DNA of 64,000 nt from Macropodus opercularis (taxonomy: Eukaryota > Chordata > Actinopteri > Anabantiformes > Osphronemidae), in the NCBI GenBank assembly GCA_030770545.1, contig CM061094.1:4697001-4761000 (forward strand). The letters are read 5' to 3'. Position 1 is the first letter of the stretch. Each line of letters begins with the position of its first letter. The translations under genes and the position numbers were made by a program. Below, piece after piece: positions 23,704 to 36,905 of this stretch. The notes under the pieces were generated by a model, which was not told where the DNA came from, searched no databases, and worked only from the letters and a program-made list of their open reading frames with translations.

Positions 23704-26700
23704 GTAAGAGGGTGTGTCGCGACGAGTGAACAGCAGATTTTCGAGTGTTGTGTGTGGTGGAGAAAACAACAGCCCCTGCTGTACCAGACGTTAGCTTCCT
23801 TCATAAGCGCGGTGCTAATGTTAGCCGACAACAAGCTAACTGTGGTTCGCGAAGGAAGCTGAATAGTCGCGTTGGAGTAATGTTCCTTGGCTTGACGTTT
23901 TATACTTCGCATTTGTCTGCAGTTTGCATTCGGCTGGCATGCCAGGCGAGCAACGGGTGTTGTTGTAAGTGTGCATTAATAACGTGAATGTATCTGTTAG
24001 CTTGTTCGCACAGTCGTTAAGCTAACAAGTCACCGATTGGTTTAGCTAGTATGGTATGGGGTACTGCTTTACGGCAAGACAAGGCCTGTGTGTGTGGAAC
24101 AGTTAATGCCAGCTAGGCTACGCTGATGTCTGTCCTGCTAGACGAGGCCATCTTGCCTTCAAAGCAGGTTAGATCAGGTCAACAGAAACCCACCGTGGCA
24201 TTGTTTTGTGTAGTAGCGTTACTGCTATGAACTCGTTTAACGATGGCTGTAGAGGACGTGATGACTTAACGTTTACTCATGGTAAAGGCAGACTGCTGTC
24301 AGAGATCCATCGTGGCTGTGTGTGTGTTTGACCTGTTTCAAAGGAGAGGACGGCTGAATGTCGGCTTTAGTTGTTGCCGTGTCTTAAATTACTTTAATGT
24401 GCATTACAAACTCAGTAGCTATGTTGTTATTACCGTGGACACCTGTAGGCGTGTTATGAACTATGCTGTCATAAGCAAATCTGATAGTTTCACAACACAA
24501 TGTTGAAAATGAAGCTGTGTTGCTTAAGAAACGGAATACCAGTTAGCACACTAGTTTCTGCAAAAATGGTACGGCACGGATTTGGATTGTGTGACTCACC
24601 TGTGATGATGGTACAGTGATTTCATTCATCATAAATTTAGCACAAATCTAGCGGAGCATAAAGAAAGCACATCTCTTCAAATGTAATTATTTCAATTAAA
24701 AGTGTGGTTATGTTGAATTTGTGCAGTATAATGTATAAATGACAGTGCCAGTGACAATTTCTGTTTACCAAGCTGAGGAACTCAGCAACTGCAGCTACTA
24801 TAAAGTTTACCATCACATTTGTGGCAGTAGAGCGCAACACGGGTATTGTCATACTTAATCTTAATCCCTGCTGTTTTTTAACCAGTTTAATATCACTAGC
24901 TGGTGTTTATAAACATTGTTTTAGAACTATTAAGGTATTTTTATTTCTGCAATAATGCTGTTAGTTTTTTTTTTAAATAACAAATGGAAACTGGTGATAC
25001 CCTGTGCTCAGAGGTTCAGTTTTGTTTAGTATGTAGCTTTGACACAAGCTACACTATTCAACAACAACAACAAAAAATTGTCCTATTAAAGCTGAGTTAT
25101 TCAGACTACCGGGTAGTTAGTTTTCTGGTTGAATTTGGATAGCTAAGCCGTAATTAAAATAAAGTGAGGAAACTTTTTAATTTTTACAAAATAACTGGTT
25201 TGTTTTTATGCTGACACTGACAGTCCTGGTTGTCTGTGACGCAGCAGTAGATATGAACCTGTTTTGACCTGAGGATTTCCATAGCTTTTAGAGAGGCTTA
25301 GCTGCTTGAAAATGTAGCCACAATAGTGTTTTTCATATGTGGATGGATTTGGACAGATGCTGAGATGATGGGGATTTATGTCATGGATATGACAGACTGA
25401 TCCTCATGAAATCATACTCGTATAAACACCAGAAAATACAGGAGGTTTGCGATTTAACACTTGCCTGTTTGGGGCATTTGTTAATGTTATTGTGACAAAG
25501 AATAAACTGTGCTAATATATATTGTCTGTGTCCATTAGATATTGTGTGTTAAACTATTAGCCTGGTGTTTGTTGTATGCTGGCAGTATCCGTCTGTCCCA
25601 AATGTATTGTATTTACACACTTTAGCCATGTTTATCAATACAGTATTTGCATTTATAAATTACAAAAAAAGTTTGTAAGCGATTCTGCCCCACATTTAAC
25701 ACACTAGTTTATTTACTTATTTATTGCTTGTGCTTGTTTAGTACATTTTAAATGTTATTGCATACTTGCTGTTTGAATTTCATCTGGTCCCTTTGTGCTT
25801 CTGTCTTCTACTGTTGCTGTTCCTGTTGTCACCTGATTACCTTGTCTGGTGTCACATGACATATCTTGGGATATTGTCACCTTGGGACGTTTCTGAAAAA
25901 CTTGATAAAGCATATGGTGTTTCAAGATTTATTTGCATGCATTTTGTTTATGGAATTTATGTATTGGCAACTCATCTCTTTTACCAAATACCTGTATGCA
26001 TAGTGGCCCTTTGGGACCAGATGATATTTAATCCATCAAGTGGCAGTGAGATGTGTGTGTGTGTGTGTGTGTGTGCGTGCATCTTCGTATCTATAATCTA
26101 GCACATCAGCAGCACATATTCTTGTGAGGAAGGTCTGAACTCTATTCACTAAATGTCAGTTGCTTCTACCAGCCTCATGCACAAGGGCACACATGTGTTA
26201 TGGTACTTGCTACATTGTAAGGACCCAAAGAAGGATTTTCCAGTGTGGGGACATTTTTGTCCAGTTTTCACAACTTCAAAGGGCTGTTTGCTGTAACATT
26301 TTCAGGATCACATTAAAATCAGGTTTGGTTTAGGTGTCAGATAAGAAGCTAGGGAATGCATTATGTCTGTGTCACAAAGGTCGAACTACGTTTGTATGTG
26401 TGTGCTCACGCATGCATGAGCAAGATAGACGGTGACTCATTGGCTCTTTAACAGTTAGGTAATTCTAGATCTGTTACTAATGCCAAAGGAAGTCCCTGTT
26501 TGCTCGATCGTAGTGTGTCTGTGTGCACATGGTGCATATCTGCACAAGACGTGTGTTTGTGTGTGTCGAGTTGGGTTTTGCCTCTGTCCCGATATCCCTG
26601 CTCTGTGTCCTCTCCATGGTAACAAGCTGCGCTGCTGCTTTTGTTTTTTTTCTTGTTGTGTAAAAGAGGTGATAGCTAACATAATAGAAATTAAAACATC

Positions 26701-29700
26701 CCCAATTAAGAAAACGTTTGTTTTCTTTATGATTTTTCTGCATTTAGGTCTTGTTCTGAAATTGGGGGCACAATTTGTGAGGCGGGAGAGGGACAGCAGC
26801 GTGTTTGCAAGCAGATCTGTCCTCGCATTCTATTAAGAAGCAAAGAGTGTTACAATAGTCACAATACAGCAAAAAAAATTGGCACCTGACTTAAATGACT
26901 TCTTCCTGTGTTACCTAAGCATGAAACTACTTCTTGAACAAAAAGCAAGACCTGAAGCAAAATGGACCAGATGGCAACTGCACCTGAGCCAAACAAAGTT
27001 GAATACAGACATTGTGGGTAACTTGGTGCCACTTTCTGATGCACAACTTTCTGTTTGTGGCTTCCTCTATTACCTCATCTTAGGGCCATATGGCAGAACC
27101 ACTTATTAAAAGTGAACTGGCTCCTAACTTGTACATCCAAAACTTCCACTGGCTCATTTTGTTTTGCTTTTATACAGTGGTACAACTTTGCTCTCTTGGA
27201 ATCTTGGCGTAATTAACTTTTTGCAGGTAGTGTTTCATATAAAACAGACTCGAAGTAACTGGGCTGGAGAGACCGGTCGGGGCTGTATAAGTATAACACA
27301 TATGTTATGCTGAAATAACAGCAGGATTGGTGTTTGAGATTGGAAATAGATGCTACATTTAGCTCACAAGTAGCTGTAAGATGTCCTTGGTGATCTGAAT
27401 GAAACCAGTAATGTATAAAGACTGATAATTGGACCTTACAAAGCCTTGTTTAATCACTCCTCTTTAGCAGGTCACATTATTTTATTCAATTTCAAATGGA
27501 ACCTTAATTTAATCAAAGAGAGTATTTAGAATATATTTCTTTGCTTTCCTTTTTCAGTGACTCACATCAGATTAGTTTGAGTCAGTCTGTAAATGCAAAT
27601 GACAGCAGGAGTCATTTCATATGGAAATGCAGGTTTGTGCGTGGCTCGGGCCTAGCATATTTTACAGCCATGTTGCCACAGTGTGCTTTTCACATCTCTA
27701 GCTCACTGCTCTTGTTGTTTCTCTTACACTCTTAGTTTAAAATCAGCAACTGTCTGTTGGCATGACACCTGCATTGTCTGGGAAGGCTTGAGATGTAAAT
27801 AATCTCTCTCATCCCTCCCTCTCTCTGTCTCTGTAAACCCTTGGCTATAGGTGATGAGGTGGTTGAGTCTTTGGTAATGAACTGCTGCCTGGTCCAGATG
27901 GCTCATTGTTGTCTGCTGCCATGCCCCTTTAATAACACACTTTGGGCATTCACTGGTGCAGTCTTTAGTTCACACATGTGTCTCCCAGTGGGTTCTATTT
28001 GAGCCCATATTTTTGGGCTACTGAATTTCCGACTGCTTTATGTTTATATAGTCTGGCGATAATTTGAGCAGATGCAGCGTAATAATGCTAAAGAGAACAC
28101 AGCACTCTTTCTCTCAAAGTTGAGTAAGTCTAAAGGTGTTTATAAAAACCTGACATGCATGAACTTTGGCTAATTAGTTAATTACTAGAACAAGACCTAC
28201 AATAGAGTGCTGCATGTTAATGTTTTTAGATACAGTATGAATACTTTTTGTTAGGGCTGCATCTAATGATTTTTTTATATATACATGATTATGTAATTAT
28301 TTTCCATTAAACATTTAAGTTACTTTTTTTGAAGTAGTGGGTTAACCATTTGCTAACCTAACAGAGAATCATAATCTCTGAAAAGGCTACAGCATTTAAG
28401 ACTTTATATTTAAATATAAATAGTTATAGCTTAATACTAATAAAATACAGCTGTTTGGGCTCTGTTCACAAAAAACACTCCTGTAATACTGTCCCTAAAT
28501 GCACCAGGCTTGTGGTGAGTCTAACATGCTTTGTGGTAATTGCTCATATTCTCTCATAATGATTGCAAGTCCACTAAAAAGCAGTGCAGTATTACCATCT
28601 GCTAAAGTGAAACGAGCACTCACTGCCATAAATATTTGGGCTGCTGTCTTGTAAATGGAGGGGTGACACCCCCAGGATTTTTTTGTTGTGAGATCCTTGT
28701 ACATAGCAGCTTTGATGCCTTTTCAGATTTTCAAAGAACAGAGCACAGTTTCATTAGGCTTCTTTACAGAATCCCACACTGTACTGTGTATAATATATAT
28801 ATACTTAATATATAACAAATAATATAATAACAAATTATAACAAAATTCGTACTTACTTTGGAGTGAAAAAAACAACAGTCTTCGTCCTTTTGCATTCCTC
28901 TAAATCCTTTAAATGTACACAATGTAGAAATTTCTTTGATATCAGTGGCCCTTATTTATGCATGTCTGCTGGTAAACCGATAGCACATCCCTACCCTAAC
29001 ACAACATTTGTTTTTTACTTTTTTAGTTTGTTACTTTTGAGCTCAAACAAGTTGTTACCAATTTCATGGAGCAATTCTTTGTGTTCTACTACTAAAAATG
29101 TTCCAGAGCAACTCCAGTGGCAGCTAAACCTCTGAATCCCAGTACGTAATCCGTGTGTTTTGGGAGCCATTGCATCTGTGTTTTGATCTGTCCATATGCG
29201 ACTAAATCACCCAAGATGCATTTTAGTGCTTCGAGTTGAATGGTGCCAGTGTCTCTCTTTCCTTGTGCACTAAAGCCAGCTATCACATTCTCTCCTGCTG
29301 ACACACACATTCTGGCTCACAGTGATATTTTGGTTTCACTTGGGCTCCTTTTCCTGCCTGGCTCAGTTTTATGTGTGTGTATTTGTTTAAAAAGAAGGAG
29401 AGCTAGCCAGAGTTTATGCACAGAGAGAAGGGGCAAAGGAGGAATAAACTTTTTTTTTATACCTAGAATGAAAGAAGAACAGATGGTTAATGTTCACATA
29501 GGCTGCAGTATCACAATCTCAGAAATGTGTAAAATATATTTGATCTGTAATTAAATCTGCAATGTAAATGCATCAACTCTTAAGTCTGAACTAAGTTTCA
29601 GATTCAGCTTTGATAGTTTATTAAACGTGTTACATGTGAGAAATCAGTTGAAGGATAAAGTGAAAAGAAAAGACCGAGAGGAAAAGTGAGGTATGGCGTG

Positions 29701-32700
29701 AGCAGCTGGTGGTGGTACAGCCTGCAGCCAGACAAGGCTGAAATCTGAGACCTGCAATACCACAGAGCTGAGCAGAGGGAGAACGAAACACAAGTGAGAG
29801 AGAGAGAGAAAGGGAGAGATCTCTAGCTAGGAGAAAGAAGGCAAAATTCTCTCTGCTGAAGCAATGCTGAAGTGTAGGGCATAGAACATTATGTGAGTGG
29901 GATAAGAGCTAATGTACTGTGAGGTCAAAGTCTGTGTGAAGGAGAAATAATGTGTGAGTGGTAAAGAAGGGGTTATGTGTTTTGGGTAGAAAGAGGAAGG
30001 GTGTGAGTGAGCATGCTCTGTTTGGACTGACATCGGATGCCAGTTAGCTTCTTTGTCTCTTACAAACTCACCAGCAGCAGTGACACCTACCCCACACTCC
30101 AGGGGACACCCTACCATGGCTTGAATAAGAATACAGAGGAGAAAAACTGTGAGAGAGACACTGTGCTTGGGACTTTCCCTTTTTAGCTGCTCTCACAAGA
30201 TACAGCTGTCTGACCAGCAAGCCGAAAGAGAGCACAGCTTTGTTTTTCAGATCAGCGAAGGATTAGTCTTTTACACGATACGAGATGTTTTTCATCGAAA
30301 CCAGCTGTGCTTTTCCTGTGGGAAGTGTGTTTTTGTGGTGCAAACCTGCAATTTTGGAAAGTGGCTTCAGAAGAAGATGTACTTTTTTTGCTGCATTTAT
30401 ACTGTGCCAGACTTTCTCAGAAGAAATGGCACCACAAACATCCTAGGTGCAACCTGGAACAGGATTATTATCCAGAGCTGATAAACATAAATGGTGACTT
30501 TGCTCAGAACATTCTGCTTCTGTTGGTTGACTGGGAACAGTCAGGTTGAACACGCACTACTAGACCACTGCTCACAATCTTTTCTGTTGACTAAATTTGC
30601 AACCTTATTGGTATAACAGAGATTGGTGAGCTTTTCTGATCCTGTCTACTTGTTGTTCTGTTTCAGTTTGACCTGATAGGCAGGTTTGATTGATGCCTGC
30701 TGCTCTAACAGGATGTCAGTGGCTGGTCTATTTCCTGTAACCTAGGGGATTCTCTGCCTTTTTTTTTTTTTAGGGGGACATACCAGTAGGCATTCTGGTC
30801 TTTCTTGTTAAGTAATTAACCTTTTGGGCTGTGTTCCATTTTGGACAGTAAGGAACTCTGTATGTCCTTGTATGAACACAGTCTCTATTCTTTTGTTACA
30901 GCCTGCCCTAGACTCTCATGAGCTCATGCCTCCTGAAAGGGGGGAGCAAGAAAACGAAACATGATCCCCTGTTCTGTTGCATGTTTTGTGCAGCGGCAGT
31001 GTGTGGGTTCTATGGAAAACGCCACAGATATATGGCAGTCGTGGGCTGCATGATTGTTCTACCCCTATGTCTCTGATCCAGGTCAAATTGAAGCCAGCTA
31101 GTGTAGCACTCCATGCTCCACCCTGGAATTCCTTGTCCAGACTCTTCTCATGTGTACCCACAAGGAACGTGCACAGAACTAAAGGTGAATGAGTTTTTGA
31201 AATGTATTGCTAAAGAGTAACTGGTTTACACTATGTTGTAAATTTCTGCACTCAGTTCAGCTGAAGCTCTGTTTGGGAGTAAGAAATTGAGGAAGCTTTG
31301 CTAACAACTGTCGAAACGGTGTGACACAATACATGTCAAATAGCTTTGAGAAGGCTTGTGATTGTACAGTATGCAGCATTCTGTTTATGACTGAGAAAAG
31401 AGTAGGAACAAAGAATGGCATGTTTGTATTAAAGCCCAGCTTGTTTTTTGCCTCCCCTTTTACCCATGCTCTCTTCATCTTTCGTGTGTCTCCATCCAGT
31501 TTCCTGCTTTCATGTCTATGCCCCCCTTCCCCTCCCCCCAGATAGTTGCCACCCTTCCGTCTTTGTTTTGTCTTTCCCCTTCTGTGCCTTCTGTTTATAC
31601 TCTCCTCTCTACATCCCTAAAAATTCACCTATTCTTGTTTGTTGATCTTTCTCTCTCTCTCTCTCGTGACATACGAGTGAATGTATTTGCAGAGTAACTT
31701 GAAGCAAAGTTCATTTCTCGACATAGAATTGACTTAAAGACTTTGCTTTAGGTATTTTGTTAACACTTACCACAAACTTCACTCACTGGACATCTGTCTC
31801 AGATGTGTAATACGACCACTTATCTTGTGTGATGGGAAAACTGTTGTCATTAATATTGTTTTATTGTGTTCGAACGCTTGTGAGAGTTTAGCTTATAGCC
31901 ACACCCCTTGTACTATGAGTTATGTAATGTATGTAAATATTTGAACATGTCGTGTGGTCAGTCTTCTGTTAGCTATAATTAGCTTCTTTCTTCAAACCAT
32001 TCTACTGATTCTAGCTGTGCAAGGAACTTGCACCTTTTCCCAAATTAGAATGGAGATTATATCACAGGACATTTTGTAACCTAGAGAGTGTTGATAGAAG
32101 ATAAAACAATAGTGGAGACAGACTATCTCCTTTGTTGGCAAGCAGTCTGTTGCTGTTGCATGTCATACAGTACAGTGGAAAATCTGTTGGTCCTGCTAGT
32201 TAGAGGGGCAAGTCTAGGATGCCTTTAATGTCACTAGAGTGAAAATCCTGTACATGTGTTTACACTGTGAGCATATTTGTATTTGCATAACGATTGCAGT
32301 GTTTACATGGGCTCCACCTTTTCTGTACTGCTGTCTCAGTCACATGATGCGACTATTTGTGTATATGTAAACTAGCAGTCGTTGAGGTAAAGCTTCAGCC
32401 AGCAATCACAACAGTTGAGAACATGTATAACTTGCAATATATAATGTATTAATGCAGCTAAATGACTTGCATTTGTTTTGTGGCTGCAAAGATTGTGATA
32501 AACAATACGCTAAGACACATTCAAAGCAAATTACCTGTTTGTTATCTGTTTGACGTCATGATATGAAAAACGGGTACAGCAGGTTAATGTCAGATTCAAA
32601 TGGTTTTAGCGTAATTGCAGCTTCTGATTGTGCGATAACCTTGAGGACCTTGTGATTTAGTGTTGTGCAGTTCACCGCTGTTTTGTTTGGGTTTTTTTTT

Positions 32701-33299
32701 GTTTTTTTGAAGCCATGCTTGTGAGTGGTCAGTTCTGGGAAGCTATAGGTTCTGCATCAGCATGTTGAGATCCAGACATCCAGCTATAGATGTCTGCCTG
32801 CTTTATGAAATATGAATTAACAGTACTGGAAAAACAGTGTGGGGCCAGGAGATGGCACACTAGGAATCAATGATGGTAGATATCTATCCTAATGTACTTT
32901 ACGTTAGCAGTGCTGTAAGTGGCTGAAATGCCTTGACTGAGCGTTTTTCAGTCTAAGGAAGTGCTGAAGAGGGACAGTGCCCTGATGGTCTTTTAACAGC
33001 CTGTTTGCCCAGCAGAGATGGTTGCAGTACAAAGACTGTTCTATCTACTCTGTGGACTAACGTGATGTAACGTACCTCCACGAGGCCCATTTTATAAAGA
33101 TGTTAGAATATCACAGAGGACTTATATTGATGTTGGCCTTTTATTTCTGTACAATGGGATCAATAAGATAGGCTTTCCTGTTTCCCGTCTGAATTCTTAC
33201 ACGCTCCTGCATTAGGATATGTTGTGATTCCCAACTACTAGTTTCTCCTGTTTGTGAAAGTTGTTTGTTTACCTTGTGGTGTTTGCTTTCTCGTTTCAG
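23704..33299 (+). other. siah1: Large first intron of siah1 (inferred), no coding exon seen
   Basis: About 9.6 kb between the CpG-rich donor and the 33300 exon. It contains a (TG)n tract at 26052-26075, AT and GA/CT simple repeats (about 28793-28802, 29801-29815, 31651-31667) and no protein-like frame. A stretch near 26200-26300 resembles a common degenerate teleost 'GTGGGGACATTTTTGTCC' repeat. Extra non-coding exons or enhancers could be present but cannot be seen. Confidence 0.4.
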
Positions 33300-33356
33300 A
33301 GGTCCAGACATTTCAAGAGAAGACGAAAGCCTTATTGGGAAATCTTATGGACGAAG
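33300..33356 (+). CDS. siah1: siah1 alternative 5' exon with in-frame start (MDEE)
   Basis: A 57-nt exon sits between TTTCAG and GTGGGT. Spliced to the exon at 36904 it places an ATG at 33347 in frame with the canonical start, adding Met-Asp-Glu-Glu before MSRQ (286 residues in all). The frame is also open upstream to the acceptor. If ribosomes skip this ATG, the exon is 5' UTR and translation starts at 36906. A run of about 20 T residues lies some 30 nt after the donor. Confidence 0.6.
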
Positions 33357-36299
33357 GTGGGTGTATGCATTATGGGACTAACTCTTTTTTTTTTTTTTTT
33401 TTTTTTTGTGTCTTTGTTTTGGATTTGGCGCTCTCAAGCTGGGCCACTTGTATCATAATCTATTTTTTAGTCTATGCTGTCTTTAGCTCAGCCTAAACAC
33501 CAAGGACTGTGTGCTGAGTCATAGTTTGTCTACTCTTCTTTCTGTTATCACTCTTCCCTTCATCTCCTTGACCCAGACCACTGTGCATCCTCCTTTTTAT
33601 TTTATGTGGTTAGCTGACTCATTATTTTCCTCAGCCCATCTGAAGTCATTATTTTTCTTTTTCTTTCTTCTTCTTTCTCGAGCAATGTATAATCTTGCAA
33701 AGGTCCTCTTAGAATGTTTCATTTCTTATGTGTGCTTATCTGTCTTCATTGTCCACACTGTAAAACATGTAACCCAGAAGCCTTACTTATTGTTTGTGGA
33801 CTGTGTATTTTGTGAGCCATATGATAGGAACAAATGGGTGCTGGTCCACAGTTGTCTGCACTTTGTATTTATCTTGGCAGTGTCCCTTCTTAGTCCCCTA
33901 GTGCCAGTTGAACAAGTCAAATGTTTATCCCCCTCATGTAATCTCTTTATCTCTGCATGTGGTAGCTTGTTTTAGTGTTACGTGCTGCTAAATAGCAATT
34001 GGGGCTGTTGTTCAAGGGCCAAGCTTTCTGTCAGAAGTTAGCTTTAAATCTCTGATCTGGTAAAAGAAAACAATTCACTGTGCATCAGGCCTATTTTCAG
34101 TGTTCTTACAGCCATTCTGCTATAACATGTCCTGCTATATTGGTTACAGTGTGGGGACCCAAGTTCCCACAGTGTTTAGATAACTCCACGGGAAAGCATA
34201 TTTTTATTCACACTAATGACAAAGTGAATTGAAATTGCTGAGAAAGCACAGATTGATGAGACCGATAACCTTGGCAACTCATAAATTAATCCCTGCAGCC
34301 TTTACTAAATAATGTTCAGTCATACTAGGGGCTCGACATGTTCAGACATTTCTAAGACCCCACCCTCTCACCACCACCTTTGTGGCCTCCTGGCTGTGGT
34401 CCTGTGTTGATCGATTCCAGTGATAACAGTACGCTGCATAAGATCAGTTAATCATTTATACACACTTATAATACAATATATATGACATGTTCAACTGAGC
34501 CACCTTAACTTGTATCATTGTTCTCTGTGCTAGAAGCATAGTTTCTGCCAATGCAGTTCCTTTGCTATGTTAGATATTTCAGTCTTGCATTCTAACAGAC
34601 TGTGTCGCTGGCCTTGGCCTAGCTCAATGTCCTAAGCTAATTTGGTCTGGTTGGTATTGATGCTGCTAGCATGCTAGCCAGCTAAGAAGGTCTATTAATA
34701 GCTTAGGGCATTATCTTCATTGCAGCAGAAGTGTTTACAGGCTGGCACAGTTACAGCCAGCTAAGTCTGAGTCTTGTTACCTTAATTTCCTACCTCAGCA
34801 GAGAAGCTTTACCCTATCAGACCTGGCTGGTGGCTTTGCTGCCAATTACCGAGCTAAACCGAAGCAGGAAGCTTACACAGGCAGTAGTCTTGGTGTAATC
34901 AAAATAACACATTATTTTCATTGTTTTTAGGATAACCACCTGTGTAAGTGGACAAGATAATAAACCGTTGAATGTTAATAACCAGGCTGTGAAAATATCT
35001 ATTTGCAGTGTAATGGGGGGAGTTTCTAAACAAATAAATAACGTTGATGTTTTAAGCAGCCGCACATTTGTTTCATAATGACTCCCACCTTAAAGGCAGA
35101 TGATGTTTGATCATCCCGGATCCCAGCAGCCAAGACCTTTTGTTGAAATAGATGGCGGGTTTTACAGCTTATACAACCATAACTAAATAGTTTTGAGCAT
35201 TTTGCTGATGGTTGCTAATTTTGCAGCCTTTGGTACTGTCTGTTTTCCTCCGCGGTCTCAACACCTTTCTTGTGTTGTCGTCACCTCCCACACATACTGC
35301 GCTCTCTTCCACTTGTCCTGTCTCTTCTGGGTCTCCCTATGCTGCATCTGTCCGTGGGTAGGGCTAAAAAAGGATTTACTGTGCCAGGTAGTGGAGTAGG
35401 TGGGGACACAAGCAAGCATAGTCATCCCACCCAAATTCCTCTACTGCCCAGAAAGACCTGACATGAGAAACCTCATCCTCCCTGTTGCTCATATCCTTAT
35501 GCTTATTTGCTCATTTTTCATTTTAATGTTTTGTTGTTTTATTAACATCACACAGATTGTGTGATGACTTGTGATGTGCTTGCCCTCCTTGAATTCAAAC
35601 ATTACTGTCTCACCGGCTTCCCTATCTCACTTATTATCACTAAATTTCCTTTTCTCCCATCTACAATAGCTCTCTTCTGTCCCTCTTCAACATACACTCT
35701 ACCTGCTCTCTTGCCTCTGCTCCCCAGACCTTTCCATACTTTACCACAAACATGTTTCCAAGGCAACTGCAGAGCACGGCAGGGAACAGCAACACAACAG
35801 CATACACCACATCTAAGCTGACTTCACTGTCTAGATGTTCTTTATATATAAGTGACTAAGAAAACCTGCAGCACTGACTTTTTGCACAGACAATAATAGA
35901 CACATTTTGCACACGGTGGTCCCAGACATGCTCTGCTCATTTTTTATGTAATCCATTTTTTTTTTTTGACATTTTCCTCCTAAATCTAAAAGCCAGCACT
36001 CACGTGTCAAGTGTCTGAACTGTATGGTTCACTACAAGACACGGTTACCATTATTATGTAGCCTACTAGTCACTCAAATTGGCATGTGTGGGAAGATGAC
36101 GAGGGAACACACTTTGAGAGAAGTGAGCAGTCACGGTGATTGATGTGCATCAGCAAATAGTTTGATACCGTATAAGAAATATTTAAGGTGAATGTATACA
36201 CATTCACTAGAGATCCATTTAAATATGTGTAGCATGCATACTGTACGGTTGATTGTAGTCCTGCTTGCTATGGTAAGCAAAGCACAAGATGACTTGCAT

Positions 36300-36550
36300 G
36301 TTGGGCGGCACGGTGGTGTGGGGGTTAGCACTTTCGCCTCAAAGCCCGGAGGCGTCCGGGGGTCTTTCTGTGTGGAGTTTGCATGTTCTTTTCGGTTTCC
36401 TCCCACAGTCCAAAGATGTGCAGTTAGGTCAATTGGAAACTCTAGGTGTGTGCGTGACTGTGACATGTGTGGCCCTGCAACAGACTGGCGAGAGCCCATA
36501 GCCAGCTGGGATAGGCTCCTGCGGGGAAGAAGCGGTAGAAGATGAATGAA
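36300..36550 (+). mobile_element. Teleost 'GGGCGGCACGGTGG' interspersed repeat
   Basis: It begins GGGCGGCACGGTGGTGTGGG and includes TGTGTGGAGTTTGCATGTTC, CCTCCCACAGTCCAAAGATG and AGCTGGGATAGGCTCCTGCG, ending in GAAGAAGCGG plus a GAATGAATG tail. This is a degenerate copy of a very common fish repeat, recognised from memory, inside the siah1 intron. It is followed by a (GT)n tract at 36564-36582. Confidence 0.65.
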
Positions 36551-36905
36551 TGTACTTGCATGTTGTGTGTGTGTGTGTGTGTACGTGTACACACAACAAA
36601 ATATTCTAGGAAGATCTAGCTAGTTGGTATTTGTGTGCATCTGTTTCAAACTTTAGTCTTTTTTGTTATTGTTGCTGATATAATGGATGTACTCATTTAT
36701 TATTTAGTGAGTTTTCTTTTAGCTTTGATGTAGGTTTGTTTGAGACAAACATCCAAGGACATGGCACAACTTTTGCACTGGGGGATAAAAAGAAGCAGTC
36801 CAGATGTTGGGCATACCTTTGCCATATTTGAAGGATTTGTATCTGTGATATAGTATGTGATTTGTCACTAAATTATTACATGCCTCCTGTTTCCTTTTAC
36901 CAGAA

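Noticed and set aside
26195..26430. Possible degenerate 'GTGGGGACATTTTTGTCC' teleost repeat
   Set aside because: Only one short block is recognisable, too little to define an element boundary.
28863..29135. Frame in siah1 intron 1 with a hydrophobic stretch
   Set aside because: No family similarity, no convincing splice sites in phase, and AT-rich intronic composition.
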